Positions 26,015 to 34,803 of a stretch of 64,000 nt of DNA are shown piece by piece. The position numbers were made by a program, and so were the translations under genes. Under the pieces are notes generated by a model. It saw only the letters and a list, made by a program, of their open reading frames with translations. It had not been told where the DNA came from and ran no database searches. This DNA comes from Pseudomonas sp. Leaf48. Lineage in GTDB: Bacteria > Pseudomonadota > Gammaproteobacteria > Pseudomonadales > Pseudomonadaceae. Each line of letters begins with the position of its first letter. Positions within the stretch are counted from its first letter, which is position 1. The stretch covers positions 124,001 through 188,000 of the forward strand of contig NZ_LMLH01000033.1 of the NCBI RefSeq assembly GCF_001421885.1, written 5' to 3'.

Positions 26015-26434
26015 ATGCCCCAACGCTGCGAATACCCGCACTACCAGTCTGTTACCACGCGCTGGCACGACAACGATGCCTACGGTCACGTCAATAACGT
26101 CACCTACTACAGCTTTTTCGACACGGCGGTGAACACTTACCTGATCGAAGTCGGTGGCCTTGATATCCATGATGGCGAGGTGGTGGGATTCGTGGTGAGT
26201 TCAGCCTGCGACTACTTCGCTTCCGTTGCGTTTCCGGACCGGATAGAGATTGGCTTGCGGGTCGGCAAGCTGGGTAACAGTTCCGTGCAATATGAGCTGG
26301 CGGTATTCAAGGAGGGGGAGGATGAGGCCTGTGCGGCCGGCCGCTTCGTGCATGTATTCGTAGATCGTGTTTCGAACCAGCCGACGCCGATTCCGGCAGG
26401 ACTGCGCAACGCTCTGGAGCGGCTCGTGGTTTAA
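26015..26434 (+). CDS. 4HBT-type acyl-CoA thioesterase
   Basis: This 139-residue hot-dog protein has the 4-hydroxybenzoyl-CoA thioesterase signature RWHDNDAYGHVNNVTYYSFFD (from residue 15; the catalytic Asp is in HDNDAYGHVNN). It probably hydrolyses an acyl-CoA made or used by the neighbouring 3-hydroxyacyl-CoA dehydrogenase. An intrinsic terminator begins within a few bases of its stop and ends the pair. The substrate cannot be read from the sequence. Confidence 0.85.
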   Translation: MPQRCEYPHYQSVTTRWHDNDAYGHVNNVTYYSFFDTAVNTYLIEVGGLDIHDGEVVGFVVSSACDYFASVAFPDRIEIGLRVGKLGNSSVQYELAVFKEGEDEACAAGRFVHVFVDRVSNQPTPIPAGLRNALERLVV

Positions 26435-26437
26435 AAT

Positions 26438-26467
26438 AAAAAAACGCAGCCCTCGGGCTGCGTTTTT
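26438..26467. terminator. Bidirectional intrinsic terminator
   Basis: A perfect ACGCAGCCC/GGGCTGCGT stem is flanked by an A-run on the left and T5 on the right. It lies between the convergent thioesterase (+) and glycine-zipper gene (-), so it can end both transcripts. Confidence 0.88.
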
Positions 26468-26495
26468 CTTACCTGCCTGCGAAACCATTCCGGTC

Positions 26496-26987
26496 TCAAT
26501 GACGGTGACGGTAGTACTTCTTGTGATGCTTGCGATGGCCATAGGCATGACCGCGACCCGGGTGGCCGTCACGGTAGTAGCGGCCGTCGCGATGACCGCC
26601 ACGATAATCATCGCCGTCATCATCATCGTACTTGTTGCCCATGTAGTTACCCAGCGCACCGCCAGCACCGCCGCCTACTGCGGCGCCGACCAGGCTGCCG
26701 GAGGTGCCGCCAACATTGCGCCCGACCACGTTACCGCCTGCCGCGCCCAACGCACCACCAATGGCGGCTTCGCCACGGCTGTGTTTGTCTGCGCCGACTG
26801 CGCTACCACCCGCGCCGCCGAGGGCCGCGCCAATGGTTGAACCTGTACTGCCGCCCAGTGACTGGCCGACGACCGAGCCCAAAACCCCGCCCAACGCGCC
26901 GCCCACACCTGCTTCGGTGTTTCCGCCGGCAGAGGCAATGCCACTGACAAGGCCAAGGGACAACAGGAGAATCGAGGAGAACTTCAT
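26496..26987 (-). CDS. Secreted glycine-zipper protein with His-rich tail
   Basis: The 163-residue precursor has a signal peptide (MKFSSILLLSLGLVSGIASA). Residues about 25-110 are glycine-zipper repeats (GGALGGVLGSVVGQ, GSTIGAALGGAGGS, GGALGAAGGNVVG), like those in membrane-associated outer-membrane proteins. The last 50 residues are a charged tail rich in Asp, Tyr, Arg and His (DDDDGDDYRGGHRDG, then YGHRKHHKKYYRHRH). The tail suggests metal or surface binding, which is an inference. It is a single gene facing the thioesterase. No enzymatic function is evident. Confidence 0.75.
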   Translation of the reverse strand: MKFSSILLLSLGLVSGIASAGGNTEAGVGGALGGVLGSVVGQSLGGSTGSTIGAALGGAGGSAVGADKHSRGEAAIGGALGAAGGNVVGRNVGGTSGSLVGAAVGGGAGGALGNYMGNKYDDDDGDDYRGGHRDGRYYRDGHPGRGHAYGHRKHHKKYYRHRH

Positions 26988-27145
26988 GGAGGAACCTCAA
27001 GGGGATGACGGCTCGATCCTGAGGCTGTATCAGTGGAGTGACAATCGAAATCCGACGAGTAACACGACTTGTGCACAATTCTATAAGTTATTGTTTTTTA
27101 GACGGAACTTAAGCGATTTTCGCTGGTCTTTAGTTACTTCGGAAT

Positions 27146-27175
27146 GGCCGTTTTTGTGAAAAAACGGCCTTTTTT
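27146..27175 (+). terminator. Plus-strand intrinsic terminator without an obvious gene
   Basis: GGCCGTTTTT/AAAAACGGCC forms a perfect 10-bp stem with a 4-base loop and is followed by T6 on the plus strand. Both flanking genes lie on the minus strand. It could be used on the minus strand after the oxidoreductase stop at 27237, but the T-run is on the plus side. See the findings. Confidence 0.6.
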
Positions 27176-27236
27176 GTGGGCGATTGGAAAGTTGCCGGAT
27201 GGTCCCGATCATGTGTTGTCAGGGCCTGCTGACGCT

Positions 27237-29585
27237 TTAAGCCGACCTGGCCAAAATCAACCCGGTCTCACTCGCCGCTTCCAGCCGGATCGCCACAAAC
27301 TTCGACGTCGGCGTATGGCTGCCATCCCCGGTACTTTCCAGGGGCACCAGTGGATTCACCTCTGGATAGTAAGCCGCTGCCTGTCCGGAAGGAATATCAA
27401 ACGCCAGCAACGTGAAGCCTTTCACCCGCCGCTCAACACCATCATCCCAGATCGACACAATGTCAGCCTTCTGCCCGGGTTTGAAGCCCAGGCGAATGAT
27501 GTCGGCTTCGTTGACGAACAACACATCACGCTGCCCCTTCACACCGCGATAACGATCGTTGAGGCCATAAATGGTGGTGTTGTACTGATCGTGAGAGCGC
27601 ATTGACTGCATGATCAGGTCCGGCAATACACCGGTTGCCCGGGTGCGTTCGTGCACCAGGTCTTTGGGCAGGTTATTGGGACGGAAATTGGCGCGGCCCG
27701 AGGTGGTGTTCCAGCGTCGCGCCCCCGCGCTGTTACCCAGATAGAAACCGCCCGGGTTCTTGATCTTCTCGTTGAAGTCCTTGAAGCCGGCAATGGTGTC
27801 GGCGATCAGGTCGCGAATGCGCCGATAGTCAGCCACCAGCCAGTTCCAGTCTACCGGATGGTTGCCCAGGGTCGCCGTAGCGATACCGGCCAGGATTGCC
27901 GGTTCCGAACGCATCTGGTTAGACAGCGGCTGCAACTGACCATTGGACGCATGGACCATGCTGAACGAATCTTCGACGGTCACCGCCTGTGCGCCTTCGC
28001 CCTGGATATCGATGTCGGTACGGCCCAGGCACGGCAGGATAAGGGCGTCTTTGCCATGAGCCAGATGGCTGCGGTTGAGCTTGGTGCTGATCTGCACGGT
28101 CAGGTCACAGTTGCTCAGGGCCTGGAAGGTTCGTGGGCTGTCGGGGGTGGCCTGGGCGAAATTGCCCCCCAGGCCGATGAAGACTTTAGCCCGACCTTCG
28201 GCCATGGCGTGGATCGCCTCCACCACGTTGTGGCCGTTTTCACGGGGTACCTTGAACTGGAGGCGCCGCTCCAGCGCATCGAGGAGCGCCACCGGCGGGC
28301 GTTCGTTGATGCCCATGGTCCGATCACCCTGCACGTTACTGTGGCCACGCACCGGGCACAGGCCCGCGCCTGGCCGGCCGATGTTGCCGCGCAGCAGCAT
28401 CAGGTTGGCGATTTCCTGGATGGTCGCCACCGAATGGCGATGCTGGGTGATGCCCATGGCCCAGCACATGATGACGCTCTTGCCCTTGGCATACATGCGC
28501 GCCGCTTGCTCGATCTCTACCAGGGGCAGGCCGGACTGTTCGACGATCTGCTCCCATGGGGTGTCGTCGATGGCTGACAGGTACTCCAGCACATTGGCAC
28601 AGTGTTCATTGAGGAAGTCGTGATCGAACACCGCCGGGGCATCGGCTTTTTGTGCATCGCGCTCCCACATCAGAAGGAATTTCGCCATCCCGCGCATTAT
28701 CGCCATATCGCCACCCAGTGCCGGGCGGAAGTAGGCCGTATTGGTCGGCTTGTCTGCGTTGGTGAGCATTTCAAGCGGATGTTGCGGATTCTGAAAACGC
28801 TCCAGGCCACGCTCCTTGAGCGGGTTGATGCAGACCACTTGAGCACCGCGCTTCACCGCTTCGCGCAGCGGTTCGAGCATGCGTGGGTGGTTGGTGCCGG
28901 GGTTCTGGCCCCAGACGAAAATGGCATCGGCGTGTTCGAAGTCGTCAAACGTCACGGTGCCTTTGCCGACGCCAACACTCTGCGACAACGCAACACCGCT
29001 GGCCTCGTGGCACATGTTCGAGCAGTCGGGGAAATTGTTGGTGCCGTAGGCGCGCACGAACAATTGATAAAGGAATGCCGCTTCGTTACTGGCACGTCCC
29101 GAGGTGTAGAACTCGGCCTGATTCGGGCTCGACAAACCCTGCAGATGTTTGGCGATCAAGGCGAAGGCGGCGTCCCAACTGATCGGTTTGTAGCGATCGG
29201 TTGCGGCGTCATAGCTCATCGGCTCGGTAATACGGCCCTGATACTCGAGCCAATAGTCGCTCTGCTCCAGCAGCGAAGTGACGCTGTGTTTAGCGAAGAA
29301 GTTGCCGTCGACCCGACGTTTGGTCGCTTCCCAGTTCACCGCTTTGGCGCCGTTCTCGCAGAACATCACCATGCCGCCTTCCTTGGAATCGCCCCAGGCA
29401 CAACCGGGGCAGTCGAAACCGCCGTTCTTGTTGGTCTTGAGCATCATGCGCAGGTTTTTCAGTGCGTTGTCGCTGGTCAACCAGGCCTGGGCGACGCTGA
29501 TCAGTGCACCCCAGCCACCGGCGGGGCCTTTGTAGGGCTTGTAGCGAGGAACGGGTGTCTGGTCGGCTTGACGGTGTTGACTCAC
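27237..29585 (-). CDS. FdhF/YdeP-family molybdopterin oxidoreductase
   Basis: This 782-residue cytoplasmic enzyme has YKGPAGGWGALIS (residues about 15-27) and FDCPGCAWGD near 60, the YdeP/FdhF-family metal-centre region. The MGD-binding segments follow (SGRASNEAAFLYQLFVRAYG near 175; WGQNPGTNHPRML near 233; GNIGRPGAGLCPVRGHSNVQ near 405). GTG at 29585 is chosen because it overlaps the fdhD stop (GTGA) with GGAGAACC before it. A 58-codon upstream extension is rejected. FdhD is the sulfurtransferase needed to mature formate-dehydrogenase-type enzymes, which supports activity on formate or a related C1 or acid-stress substrate. The reaction is not established for this family branch. Confidence 0.85.
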   Translation of the reverse strand: MSQHRQADQTPVPRYKPYKGPAGGWGALISVAQAWLTSDNALKNLRMMLKTNKNGGFDCPGCAWGDSKEGGMVMFCENGAKAVNWEATKRRVDGNFFAKHSVTSLLEQSDYWLEYQGRITEPMSYDAATDRYKPISWDAAFALIAKHLQGLSSPNQAEFYTSGRASNEAAFLYQLFVRAYGTNNFPDCSNMCHEASGVALSQSVGVGKGTVTFDDFEHADAIFVWGQNPGTNHPRMLEPLREAVKRGAQVVCINPLKERGLERFQNPQHPLEMLTNADKPTNTAYFRPALGGDMAIMRGMAKFLLMWERDAQKADAPAVFDHDFLNEHCANVLEYLSAIDDTPWEQIVEQSGLPLVEIEQAARMYAKGKSVIMCWAMGITQHRHSVATIQEIANLMLLRGNIGRPGAGLCPVRGHSNVQGDRTMGINERPPVALLDALERRLQFKVPRENGHNVVEAIHAMAEGRAKVFIGLGGNFAQATPDSPRTFQALSNCDLTVQISTKLNRSHLAHGKDALILPCLGRTDIDIQGEGAQAVTVEDSFSMVHASNGQLQPLSNQMRSEPAILAGIATATLGNHPVDWNWLVADYRRIRDLIADTIAGFKDFNEKIKNPGGFYLGNSAGARRWNTTSGRANFRPNNLPKDLVHERTRATGVLPDLIMQSMRSHDQYNTTIYGLNDRYRGVKGQRDVLFVNEADIIRLGFKPGQKADIVSIWDDGVERRVKGFTLLAFDIPSGQAAAYYPEVNPLVPLESTGDGSHTPTSKFVAIRLEAASETGLILARSA

Positions 29586-30421
29586 GCTTGGTTCTCCAAC
29601 GCTGGGCTGTAGACCCGCGGCGCATTCTTTTGTGGCAGATGGATGAGATTGAGGTTGTGGCGACGGGCCCATTGCACGGCAAGGCCGGTGGGTGACGACA
29701 GACTGACCAGGGTCTGGATGCCGGCGCGCAATACTTTCTGGATCAATTCGAGGCTGCAACGGCTGGTTACGATGGCCAACCCGCCAGTGGTCGGGATCTT
29801 TTGCCGGATCAGGCCGCCGATCAATTTGTCGAGGGCGTTATGCCGGCCGATGTCTTCACGTCCCAGCAGCAATTCGCCCTGGTTGTTCATGAACACCGCA
29901 GCGTGCACCGCGCCGCAATGCTGGCCCAGGGGCTGGAAGGCACCGATGCGCTCGCGCAGACCGTCGAGCCATTCGGCGGGAGGCAACGGTGCGCCGGGCA
30001 ATACCTGAAGCTGCGGCAGTGCCTGCTCGACCGCTTCAACTCCGCACAGCCCGCAGCCGCTGGTGCCGGCCAATTGCCGGCGTTGCTGCTTGAGGTTCCA
30101 GAAGGCGCGGTTGGCGATGGTCACTTGCGCGTACTGCGCCGAACCCGAGCCGCTCAGTTGCAGGTCGTAGATGTCCGCGGCGTCCTGAATGATGCCGCTG
30201 CCCAGACTGAACCCGACGATAAAGTCTTCCAGGTCCGTCGGGGTCACCAGCATGACCGCCTGGCTGATGCCGTTGTAGGCAATCGCCAACGCCACTTCCT
30301 CGGCCAGCGCGGTGCTCGCCGATTCGCAGTACTGAAGGTTGTTGTAGCTGTAAGTCTGGCTTGCGGCGGGCGCGGGTGTTTCGAGGGCAGGCGCCGCGCA
30401 GGCAGGGCGCTTGGTATTCAT
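29582..30421 (-). CDS. fdhD: Formate dehydrogenase sulfurtransferase
   Basis: This 279-residue protein transfers sulfur from IscS-type desulfurases to the molybdenum cofactor of formate dehydrogenases. The essential Cys pair is seen as C123 and C126 in SGCGLCGVEAVEQA. The nucleotide- and cofactor-binding segment GRHNALDKLIGGLI (about 206) and SRCSLELIQKVLRAGI follow. It overlaps the downstream oxidoreductase start by GTGA, indicating an operon and a maturation partnership. A LysR-type regulator lies 92 bp upstream on the same strand. Confidence 0.93.
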   Translation of the reverse strand: MNTKRPACAAPALETPAPAASQTYSYNNLQYCESASTALAEEVALAIAYNGISQAVMLVTPTDLEDFIVGFSLGSGIIQDAADIYDLQLSGSGSAQYAQVTIANRAFWNLKQQRRQLAGTSGCGLCGVEAVEQALPQLQVLPGAPLPPAEWLDGLRERIGAFQPLGQHCGAVHAAVFMNNQGELLLGREDIGRHNALDKLIGGLIRQKIPTTGGLAIVTSRCSLELIQKVLRAGIQTLVSLSSPTGLAVQWARRHNLNLIHLPQKNAPRVYSPALENQA

Positions 30422-30513
30422 GGCATCACCGTCGGTTTGATCAGCTTTAAGACTAGGCGCGACAACTTGTCGCGTCTAATCGCTAATACTGATCTACCGA
30501 TAGATAGCGTCGA

Positions 30514-31401
30514 TCAAGAGCAAGGCCGCGATTGCTGATAAATCGCAAAACACGCTTCCGCCAGCGCCGAGCGTGGCGCACTGCGACGCTTGATCAACCC
30601 CAGCCGGCCTAGGGTCTGGGCATTTTCGATAGGCTGCAGGCGCAAATGATCAGTCAGGCTTTCCAGGCCGCCATCCAGCGGCATCACGGCGCAACACAAG
30701 CCGCCGTGCACAGCTTGTAGCAATTGATGCACAGCGTCGGTTTGCAACAACGGCTGTGGCGTGAGGCCACGGCTGTGGAAGTTATGGTCGATGGACTGGC
30801 GGAAGTGCATGCCACTGGTGAGCATGCCCAGCGGCAGTTCGATCAACGCTTCCCAACTCAGCGGCGCCTCGCCGAAGGTGAAGAAACGCTGGTCGTAGAG
30901 CAGGCCCATACGGGTTTCGCTGAAAGTCAGAGAGTCAAAACGTTCGGCATCCAGACGTTCCAGGTAAGACACACCGAGGTCCAGGCGGTTGTTCGCCAGC
31001 TGTTCGAGAATCTGTTCGGAACTCAGTGCCGAGAGCTCGAAACGCAAATTCGGATGTTCCCCGTGCAGGCGCTGCAGCAGCGGCAACGGATCGAAACTCG
31101 ACAATGGCACCACGCCCAGCCGCAAGGTCCCGACCAGACTGCCGCGACAGGCCGCCGCTTCAGCGTACAAACCGTCGTAGGCCGCCAGCACGGTGCGCGC
31201 CCAGGCCAGCACCCGCTCTCCCGGTGCGGTGAAGCCCTCGAAACGTTGACCGCGATTGACCAACGGCAACTCGAGTTCTTCTTCGAGGTTGCGCAGGCGC
31301 ATGGACAGGGTCGGCTGGGTGATGTGGCAGCGCGCGGCGGCCTGGCCGAAATGGCGGGTTTCGTCGAGCGCGATGAGGAATTTCAGCTGCTTGATGTCCA
31401 T
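30514..31401 (-). CDS. LysR-family transcriptional regulator
   Basis: This 295-residue protein has an N-terminal winged HTH (residues 1-60: LKFLIALDETRHFGQAAARCHITQPTLSMRLRNLEEELELPLVNR, the HTH being HFGQAAARCHITQPTLSMRL). A substrate-sensing domain occupies about residues 90-295. ATG at 31401 starts the standard MDIKQLKFLIAL; a 44-codon extension upstream is not supported. It lies 92 bp before fdhD on the same strand, so it may control, or be co-transcribed with, fdhD and the oxidoreductase. The effector is unknown. Confidence 0.85.
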   Translation of the reverse strand: MDIKQLKFLIALDETRHFGQAAARCHITQPTLSMRLRNLEEELELPLVNRGQRFEGFTAPGERVLAWARTVLAAYDGLYAEAAACRGSLVGTLRLGVVPLSSFDPLPLLQRLHGEHPNLRFELSALSSEQILEQLANNRLDLGVSYLERLDAERFDSLTFSETRMGLLYDQRFFTFGEAPLSWEALIELPLGMLTSGMHFRQSIDHNFHSRGLTPQPLLQTDAVHQLLQAVHGGLCCAVMPLDGGLESLTDHLRLQPIENAQTLGRLGLIKRRSAPRSALAEACFAIYQQSRPCS

Positions 31402-31536
31402 CTTCGCTCCAGGGTGGGTGAAGGGGAGGATTCTATCGTCCGGGGGAAGCGGCGTCATTGGTCGGGTTGGGTCCGCAAGTGACGGGTGTGGTCTAGGCTT
31501 TTTCATCTGGACACCCAAACCCAAGGAGAGCAAACA

Positions 31537-31986
31537 ATGAGCCTGTTCAGTTTTCTAAAAGAAGCTGGTGAAAAAATCCTCGATGCACTGACGCCGGACA
31601 AGGCCGAAGCCAATAGCGAGGCGCTGACCAAGCATGTGCAGAGCGCCTTGACGGGCATCGACACCTCCAAGGTCCAGGTGAAAGTCGAGGGCGACAAAAT
31701 CATTGCCACGGGCGAAGCTTCAAGCCAGGAAGAAAAGGAAAAGATTCTTTTGGCACTTGGCAACGTGGCGGGTATCAGCGGTGTTGATGACCAGATCACT
31801 GTGACCGGGCCGGTGGCAGCGCCAGCGAAGTTCGTCACGGTCGAGAAAGGCGACACACTCAGTGCCATTTCCAAGCGCGTCTATGGTGATCCAAACAAGT
31901 ATCAAAAAATCTTCGAAGCCAACAAGCCGATGCTCAAGGACCCGAACAAGATCTATCCGGGGCAGTCGTTAAGGATTCCTGAGTAG
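31537..31986 (+). CDS. kbp: Potassium-binding BON-LysM protein (Kbp/YgaU)
   Basis: The 149 residues equal E. coli Kbp in length. The BON domain covers residues about 20-90 (SALTGIDTSKVQVKVEGDKI), and the LysM domain about 97-148 (FVTVEKGDTLSAISKRVYGD, then NKIYPGQSLRIPE). There is no signal peptide; Kbp is a cytoplasmic K+-sensing protein. The start follows AAGGAGA. It is monocistronic and divergent from the LysR gene. Confidence 0.92.
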   Translation: MSLFSFLKEAGEKILDALTPDKAEANSEALTKHVQSALTGIDTSKVQVKVEGDKIIATGEASSQEEKEKILLALGNVAGISGVDDQITVTGPVAAPAKFVTVEKGDTLSAISKRVYGDPNKYQKIFEANKPMLKDPNKIYPGQSLRIPE

Positions 31987-32033
31987 GCCTTAAGTCCGTG
32001 TGATGGCCATCGTCGGAACGCCGCCCGGACCAT

Positions 32034-32102
32034 GCCACGCTCCCATAGCATCTGAGTCGTTCACTAATCAATCGCACGACACAAATCCTGTGGGAGCGTG
32101 GC
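32034..32102. repeat. REP-like inverted repeat
   Basis: Arms GCCACGCTCCCA (32034-32045) and TGGGAGCGTGGC (32091-32102) are exact complements. The second arm continues into TTGCCCGCGA, a REP tail. It lies between the convergent kbp and yrfG genes. Confidence 0.6.
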
Positions 32103-32128
32103 TTGCCCGCGATGCAGGCGCCCTAGTC

Positions 32129-32791
32129 TCAAAGCCCGGTAATCAAATCCCGATAATCCTCAACCGCGGCAAATTCGCCTGTGTCCTTCGGCCCCTTGCG
32201 GCTGTCCGGCTCTTTCACGGCCAACAAATGCGCCACACCAAAGTCCCGCGCACTGCGCAGGATCGGCAAGGTGTCGTCGATAAACAGACTACGTGACGGG
32301 TCGAAATCGATATCGGCTTGCAGCGCATCCCAGAACTGCGGATTTTCCTTGGGGAAGCCGTAGTCGTGGGAGCTGATCAACCGCTCGAAATACGGCGCCA
32401 GCTCGATTTTTTCCAGCTTCAGCGACAGCGAGTCGCGGTGCGCGTTGGTGATCAGTACCACGCGCTTGCCGGCTTGTTTTATCGCCGCCAGAAAGGTGTC
32501 CGCATCAGGACGCAGAGCGATCAGATGAGCGGTTTCCAGTTTGAGCTCTCGCACCGGCAGCTTCAGCTCGGCGCTCCAGAAATCCAGGCAGTACCACTGC
32601 AACTGTCCGGCATTGCGTTCGAACAATGGCTGCAGCTCCTGTTCGGCAATGGCCCGGTCTATACCGTGCAGCTCGGCGTAACGCTGGGGCAGGTGTTCCA
32701 GCCAGAAGTGATTGTCGAAATGCAGGTCCAGCAGCGTGCCGTCCATATCCAGCAGAACGGTATCGATAGCGGACCAGGGTAGTGAAGGCAT
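32129..32791 (-). CDS. yrfG: GMP/IMP nucleotidase, HAD family
   Basis: This 220-residue HAD hydrolase has motif I LLDMDGTLLDLHFD (Asp near residue 15-17), motif II VLITNAHRDS (near 112), and motif III/IV SHDYGFPKENPQFW with LFIDDTLPIL (near 170). The sequence DGTLLDLHFDNHFW is typical of YrfG, which dephosphorylates purine mononucleotides. It is divergent from nudE (88 bp), a gene order common in pseudomonads. No unusual features are seen. Confidence 0.9.
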   Translation of the reverse strand: MPSLPWSAIDTVLLDMDGTLLDLHFDNHFWLEHLPQRYAELHGIDRAIAEQELQPLFERNAGQLQWYCLDFWSAELKLPVRELKLETAHLIALRPDADTFLAAIKQAGKRVVLITNAHRDSLSLKLEKIELAPYFERLISSHDYGFPKENPQFWDALQADIDFDPSRSLFIDDTLPILRSARDFGVAHLLAVKEPDSRKGPKDTGEFAAVEDYRDLITGL

Positions 32792-32879
32792 GGCAACGTC
32801 TCGGACGGTAGAAAGATATCTGACATAAACAATAGGGAAAGCCGCGTTATAGTAGCGCGTTCACGCCAAGGAGCTTTGC

Positions 32880-33446
32880 ATGCGCCAGAAACCCACCATA
32901 CTCGCCCGCGAAATTGTCGCCACCAGTCGATTGTTCTGTGTGGAAGAGCTGAAGTTGCGCTTTTCCAACGGCGTGGAACGCACGTATGAGCGATTGGTCG
33001 GCAAAGGTGCCGGGTATGGCGCGGTCATGATCGTGGCAATGCTGGATGCCGATCATGCGGTGCTTGTCGAGGAATATTGCGCCGGTACGGATGAGTACGA
33101 GATGTCCTTGCCCAAGGGCCTGATCGAACCGGGTGAAGACGTATTGGCCGCCGCCGAACGTGAGCTCAAGGAAGAGGCAGGCTTCGGTGCCCGGCAACTT
33201 GAACACTTGACCGAACTATCGCTGTCGCCCGGCTATATGAGCCAGAAAATTCAGGTAGTCCTGGCTATGGACCTCTATGAAGAGCGTCTGGAAGGCGACG
33301 AGCCAGAGCCTATGGGCGTGAGCAAAGTCAGTCTGCGTGAGCTGTCGGCGCTGGCGCAAAACCCACAGTTCAGCGAGGGCCGTGCCTTGGCGGCGCTGTA
33401 TCTGGCCCGTGACCTGCTGACTCAGCGTGGGGTGTTTCTGCCATGA
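32880..33446 (+). CDS. nudE: ADP compounds hydrolase
   Basis: This 188-residue Nudix hydrolase has the Nudix box from about residue 80 (GLIEPGEDVLAAAERELKEE, followed by AGFG), which holds the catalytic Glu and metal ligands. NudE homologues hydrolyse ADP-ribose, NADH and Ap3A. Its TGA overlaps the cysQ ATG (ATGA), so the two form a coupled operon for turnover of nucleotide phosphates. TATAGT at about 32850 may be the -10. Confidence 0.9.
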   Translation: MRQKPTILAREIVATSRLFCVEELKLRFSNGVERTYERLVGKGAGYGAVMIVAMLDADHAVLVEEYCAGTDEYEMSLPKGLIEPGEDVLAAAERELKEEAGFGARQLEHLTELSLSPGYMSQKIQVVLAMDLYEERLEGDEPEPMGVSKVSLRELSALAQNPQFSEGRALAALYLARDLLTQRGVFLP

Positions 33447-34270
33447 CTTTCACTCACCCGTTGATGGCGCCCGTGGTTGAGCTGGCGTTGAAGGCCGGCG
33501 AAGCGATCCTGCCGTTCTGGCGTACCGGTACAGCGGTGACGGCCAAATCGGATGACTCGCCTGTCACTGCGGCAGACCTGGCTGCCCATCATCTGATTCT
33601 GGCCGGCTTGACGGCGCTGGACCCGAGCATTGCGGTGCTGTCCGAAGAAGACGCCAACATCCCCCAGAGCGTACGTGCTGGATGGCAGCGCTGGTGGCTG
33701 GTCGATCCACTTGATGGCACCAAGGAGTTCATATCTGGCAGTGAGGAATTCACCGTCAATATTGCCCTGATCGAAAACGGCCAAGTGGTATTCGGCGTGG
33801 TGTCGATGCCGACCAATGGGCGCTTCTATGTCGGTGGAGCCGGGCTCGGTGCGTGGCGTGGCGATCAAGGTGGTACACCGGTAACGATTCAGGTGCGGCA
33901 TGCCTTGGCACCCGGCCAGGCGTTTACCGTGGTTGCCAGCCGCCGCCATTCCAGTGAGCAGCAGGAGCGTTTGCTGGCGGGGTTGAGTGCAAGCCTTGGA
34001 GAGCTGCAACTGGCTAATATCGGCAGCTCGCTGAAGTTTTGTTTGTTGGCTGAAGGCGAAGCGGATTGTTATCCGCGTTTGGCGCCGACTTCGCAGTGGG
34101 ACACGGCGGCGGCGCAAGGTGTGCTGGAAGGCGCGGGCGGGGAGGTGCTGGATTTGAGCGGCGCGCCGTTCTGTTACCCGGCGCGGGAGTCGCTGTTGAA
34201 TGAGTTCTTTTTGGCGTTGCCGGCGAAGGCCGCGTGGCGGGAGAAACTATTGGCGCTCGCCAACTCGTAG
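33443..34270 (+). CDS. cysQ: 3'(2'),5'-bisphosphate nucleotidase
   Basis: This 275-residue Mg2+-dependent phosphatase of the inositol-monophosphatase fold removes the 3' phosphate of PAP and PAPS, recycling sulfate-assimilation byproducts. Conserved segments are KSDDSPVTAADLAAH (near residue 35), SEEDANIPQ, WLVDPLDGTKEFISG (near 85; metal Asp residues) and WDTAAAQGVLEGAGG (near 219). It is coupled to nudE by an ATGA overlap and ends at a strong hairpin. Sulfur control would suit the tau operon but is not visible here. Confidence 0.92.
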   Translation: MTFTHPLMAPVVELALKAGEAILPFWRTGTAVTAKSDDSPVTAADLAAHHLILAGLTALDPSIAVLSEEDANIPQSVRAGWQRWWLVDPLDGTKEFISGSEEFTVNIALIENGQVVFGVVSMPTNGRFYVGGAGLGAWRGDQGGTPVTIQVRHALAPGQAFTVVASRRHSSEQQERLLAGLSASLGELQLANIGSSLKFCLLAEGEADCYPRLAPTSQWDTAAAQGVLEGAGGEVLDLSGAPFCYPARESLLNEFFLALPAKAAWREKLLALANS

Positions 34271-34292
34271 GAGCCAGCAAGCTGGCTCCTAC
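34267..34292. terminator. Hairpin between cysQ and the YiiD-type thioesterase
   Basis: GTAGGAGCCAGC and its complement GCTGGCTCCTAC (12-bp stem, 2-base loop) overlap the last bases of cysQ. No T-run follows on either strand; it belongs to the GTAGGAGC extragenic hairpin type seen elsewhere in this window. It may act as a shared transcript end. Confidence 0.45.
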
Positions 34293-34307
34293 GGCGACCA
34301 TTGCCTA

Positions 34308-34763
34308 TCAGCGGTGCAGCACGTATTGCCCGGTAAACAGCACCGCATACTCATCACTCCCCGCATTCACCACCCGTGTAGCCAGCGTCAACCGCGCCCG
34401 ACCATAACGCTGGTACATGGTCAGAAACTTCTTCCACGCCGCCGCACTCGGCGCCTGACAAATGGCTGTGGCATCACTCGTCACGGGTAGGGGATAGCTG
34501 ATCTGCCCTTCCTGAATCACGATGTGCCCATCTTCGATGCCTTCCTCTTTCAGGCGCAAATGCAACCAGCCCCAGCCGACCAGCACCGCAGCGCAATACA
34601 GGCTGCCACCGAACATGGTGCTCTTGTGGTTGACGTTGGCTTCCAGCGGCAGCTGCAGGCGCAGTTGCTGGTCGTGCCAGTCGAGCACTTTGAGGCCCAT
34701 GTCCCGTGTCAGAGGGATGTCGTGATGAAGAACCGATTCCAGTTGACGGCTTTCGCGGGTCAT
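34308..34763 (-). CDS. YiiD-type thioesterase-fold protein
   Basis: This 151-residue hot-dog domain resembles the C-terminal domain of E. coli YiiD: ANVNHKSTMFGGSLYCAAVL (near residue 42), WGWLHLRLKEEG, and a long final helix and strand pair. It is annotated widely as a putative thioesterase. No catalytic acid is obvious in the STMFGGS loop, so the activity is unproven. It ends 41 bp upstream of the dctD stop-side region on the same strand, and lies convergent to cysQ. Confidence 0.7.
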   Translation of the reverse strand: MTRESRQLESVLHHDIPLTRDMGLKVLDWHDQQLRLQLPLEANVNHKSTMFGGSLYCAAVLVGWGWLHLRLKEEGIEDGHIVIQEGQISYPLPVTSDATAICQAPSAAAWKKFLTMYQRYGRARLTLATRVVNAGSDEYAVLFTGQYVLHR

Positions 34764-34803
34764 TGCGTGGCCTCTTGTTTGAAGTGAGGGATTGGACGGT
34801 GGC

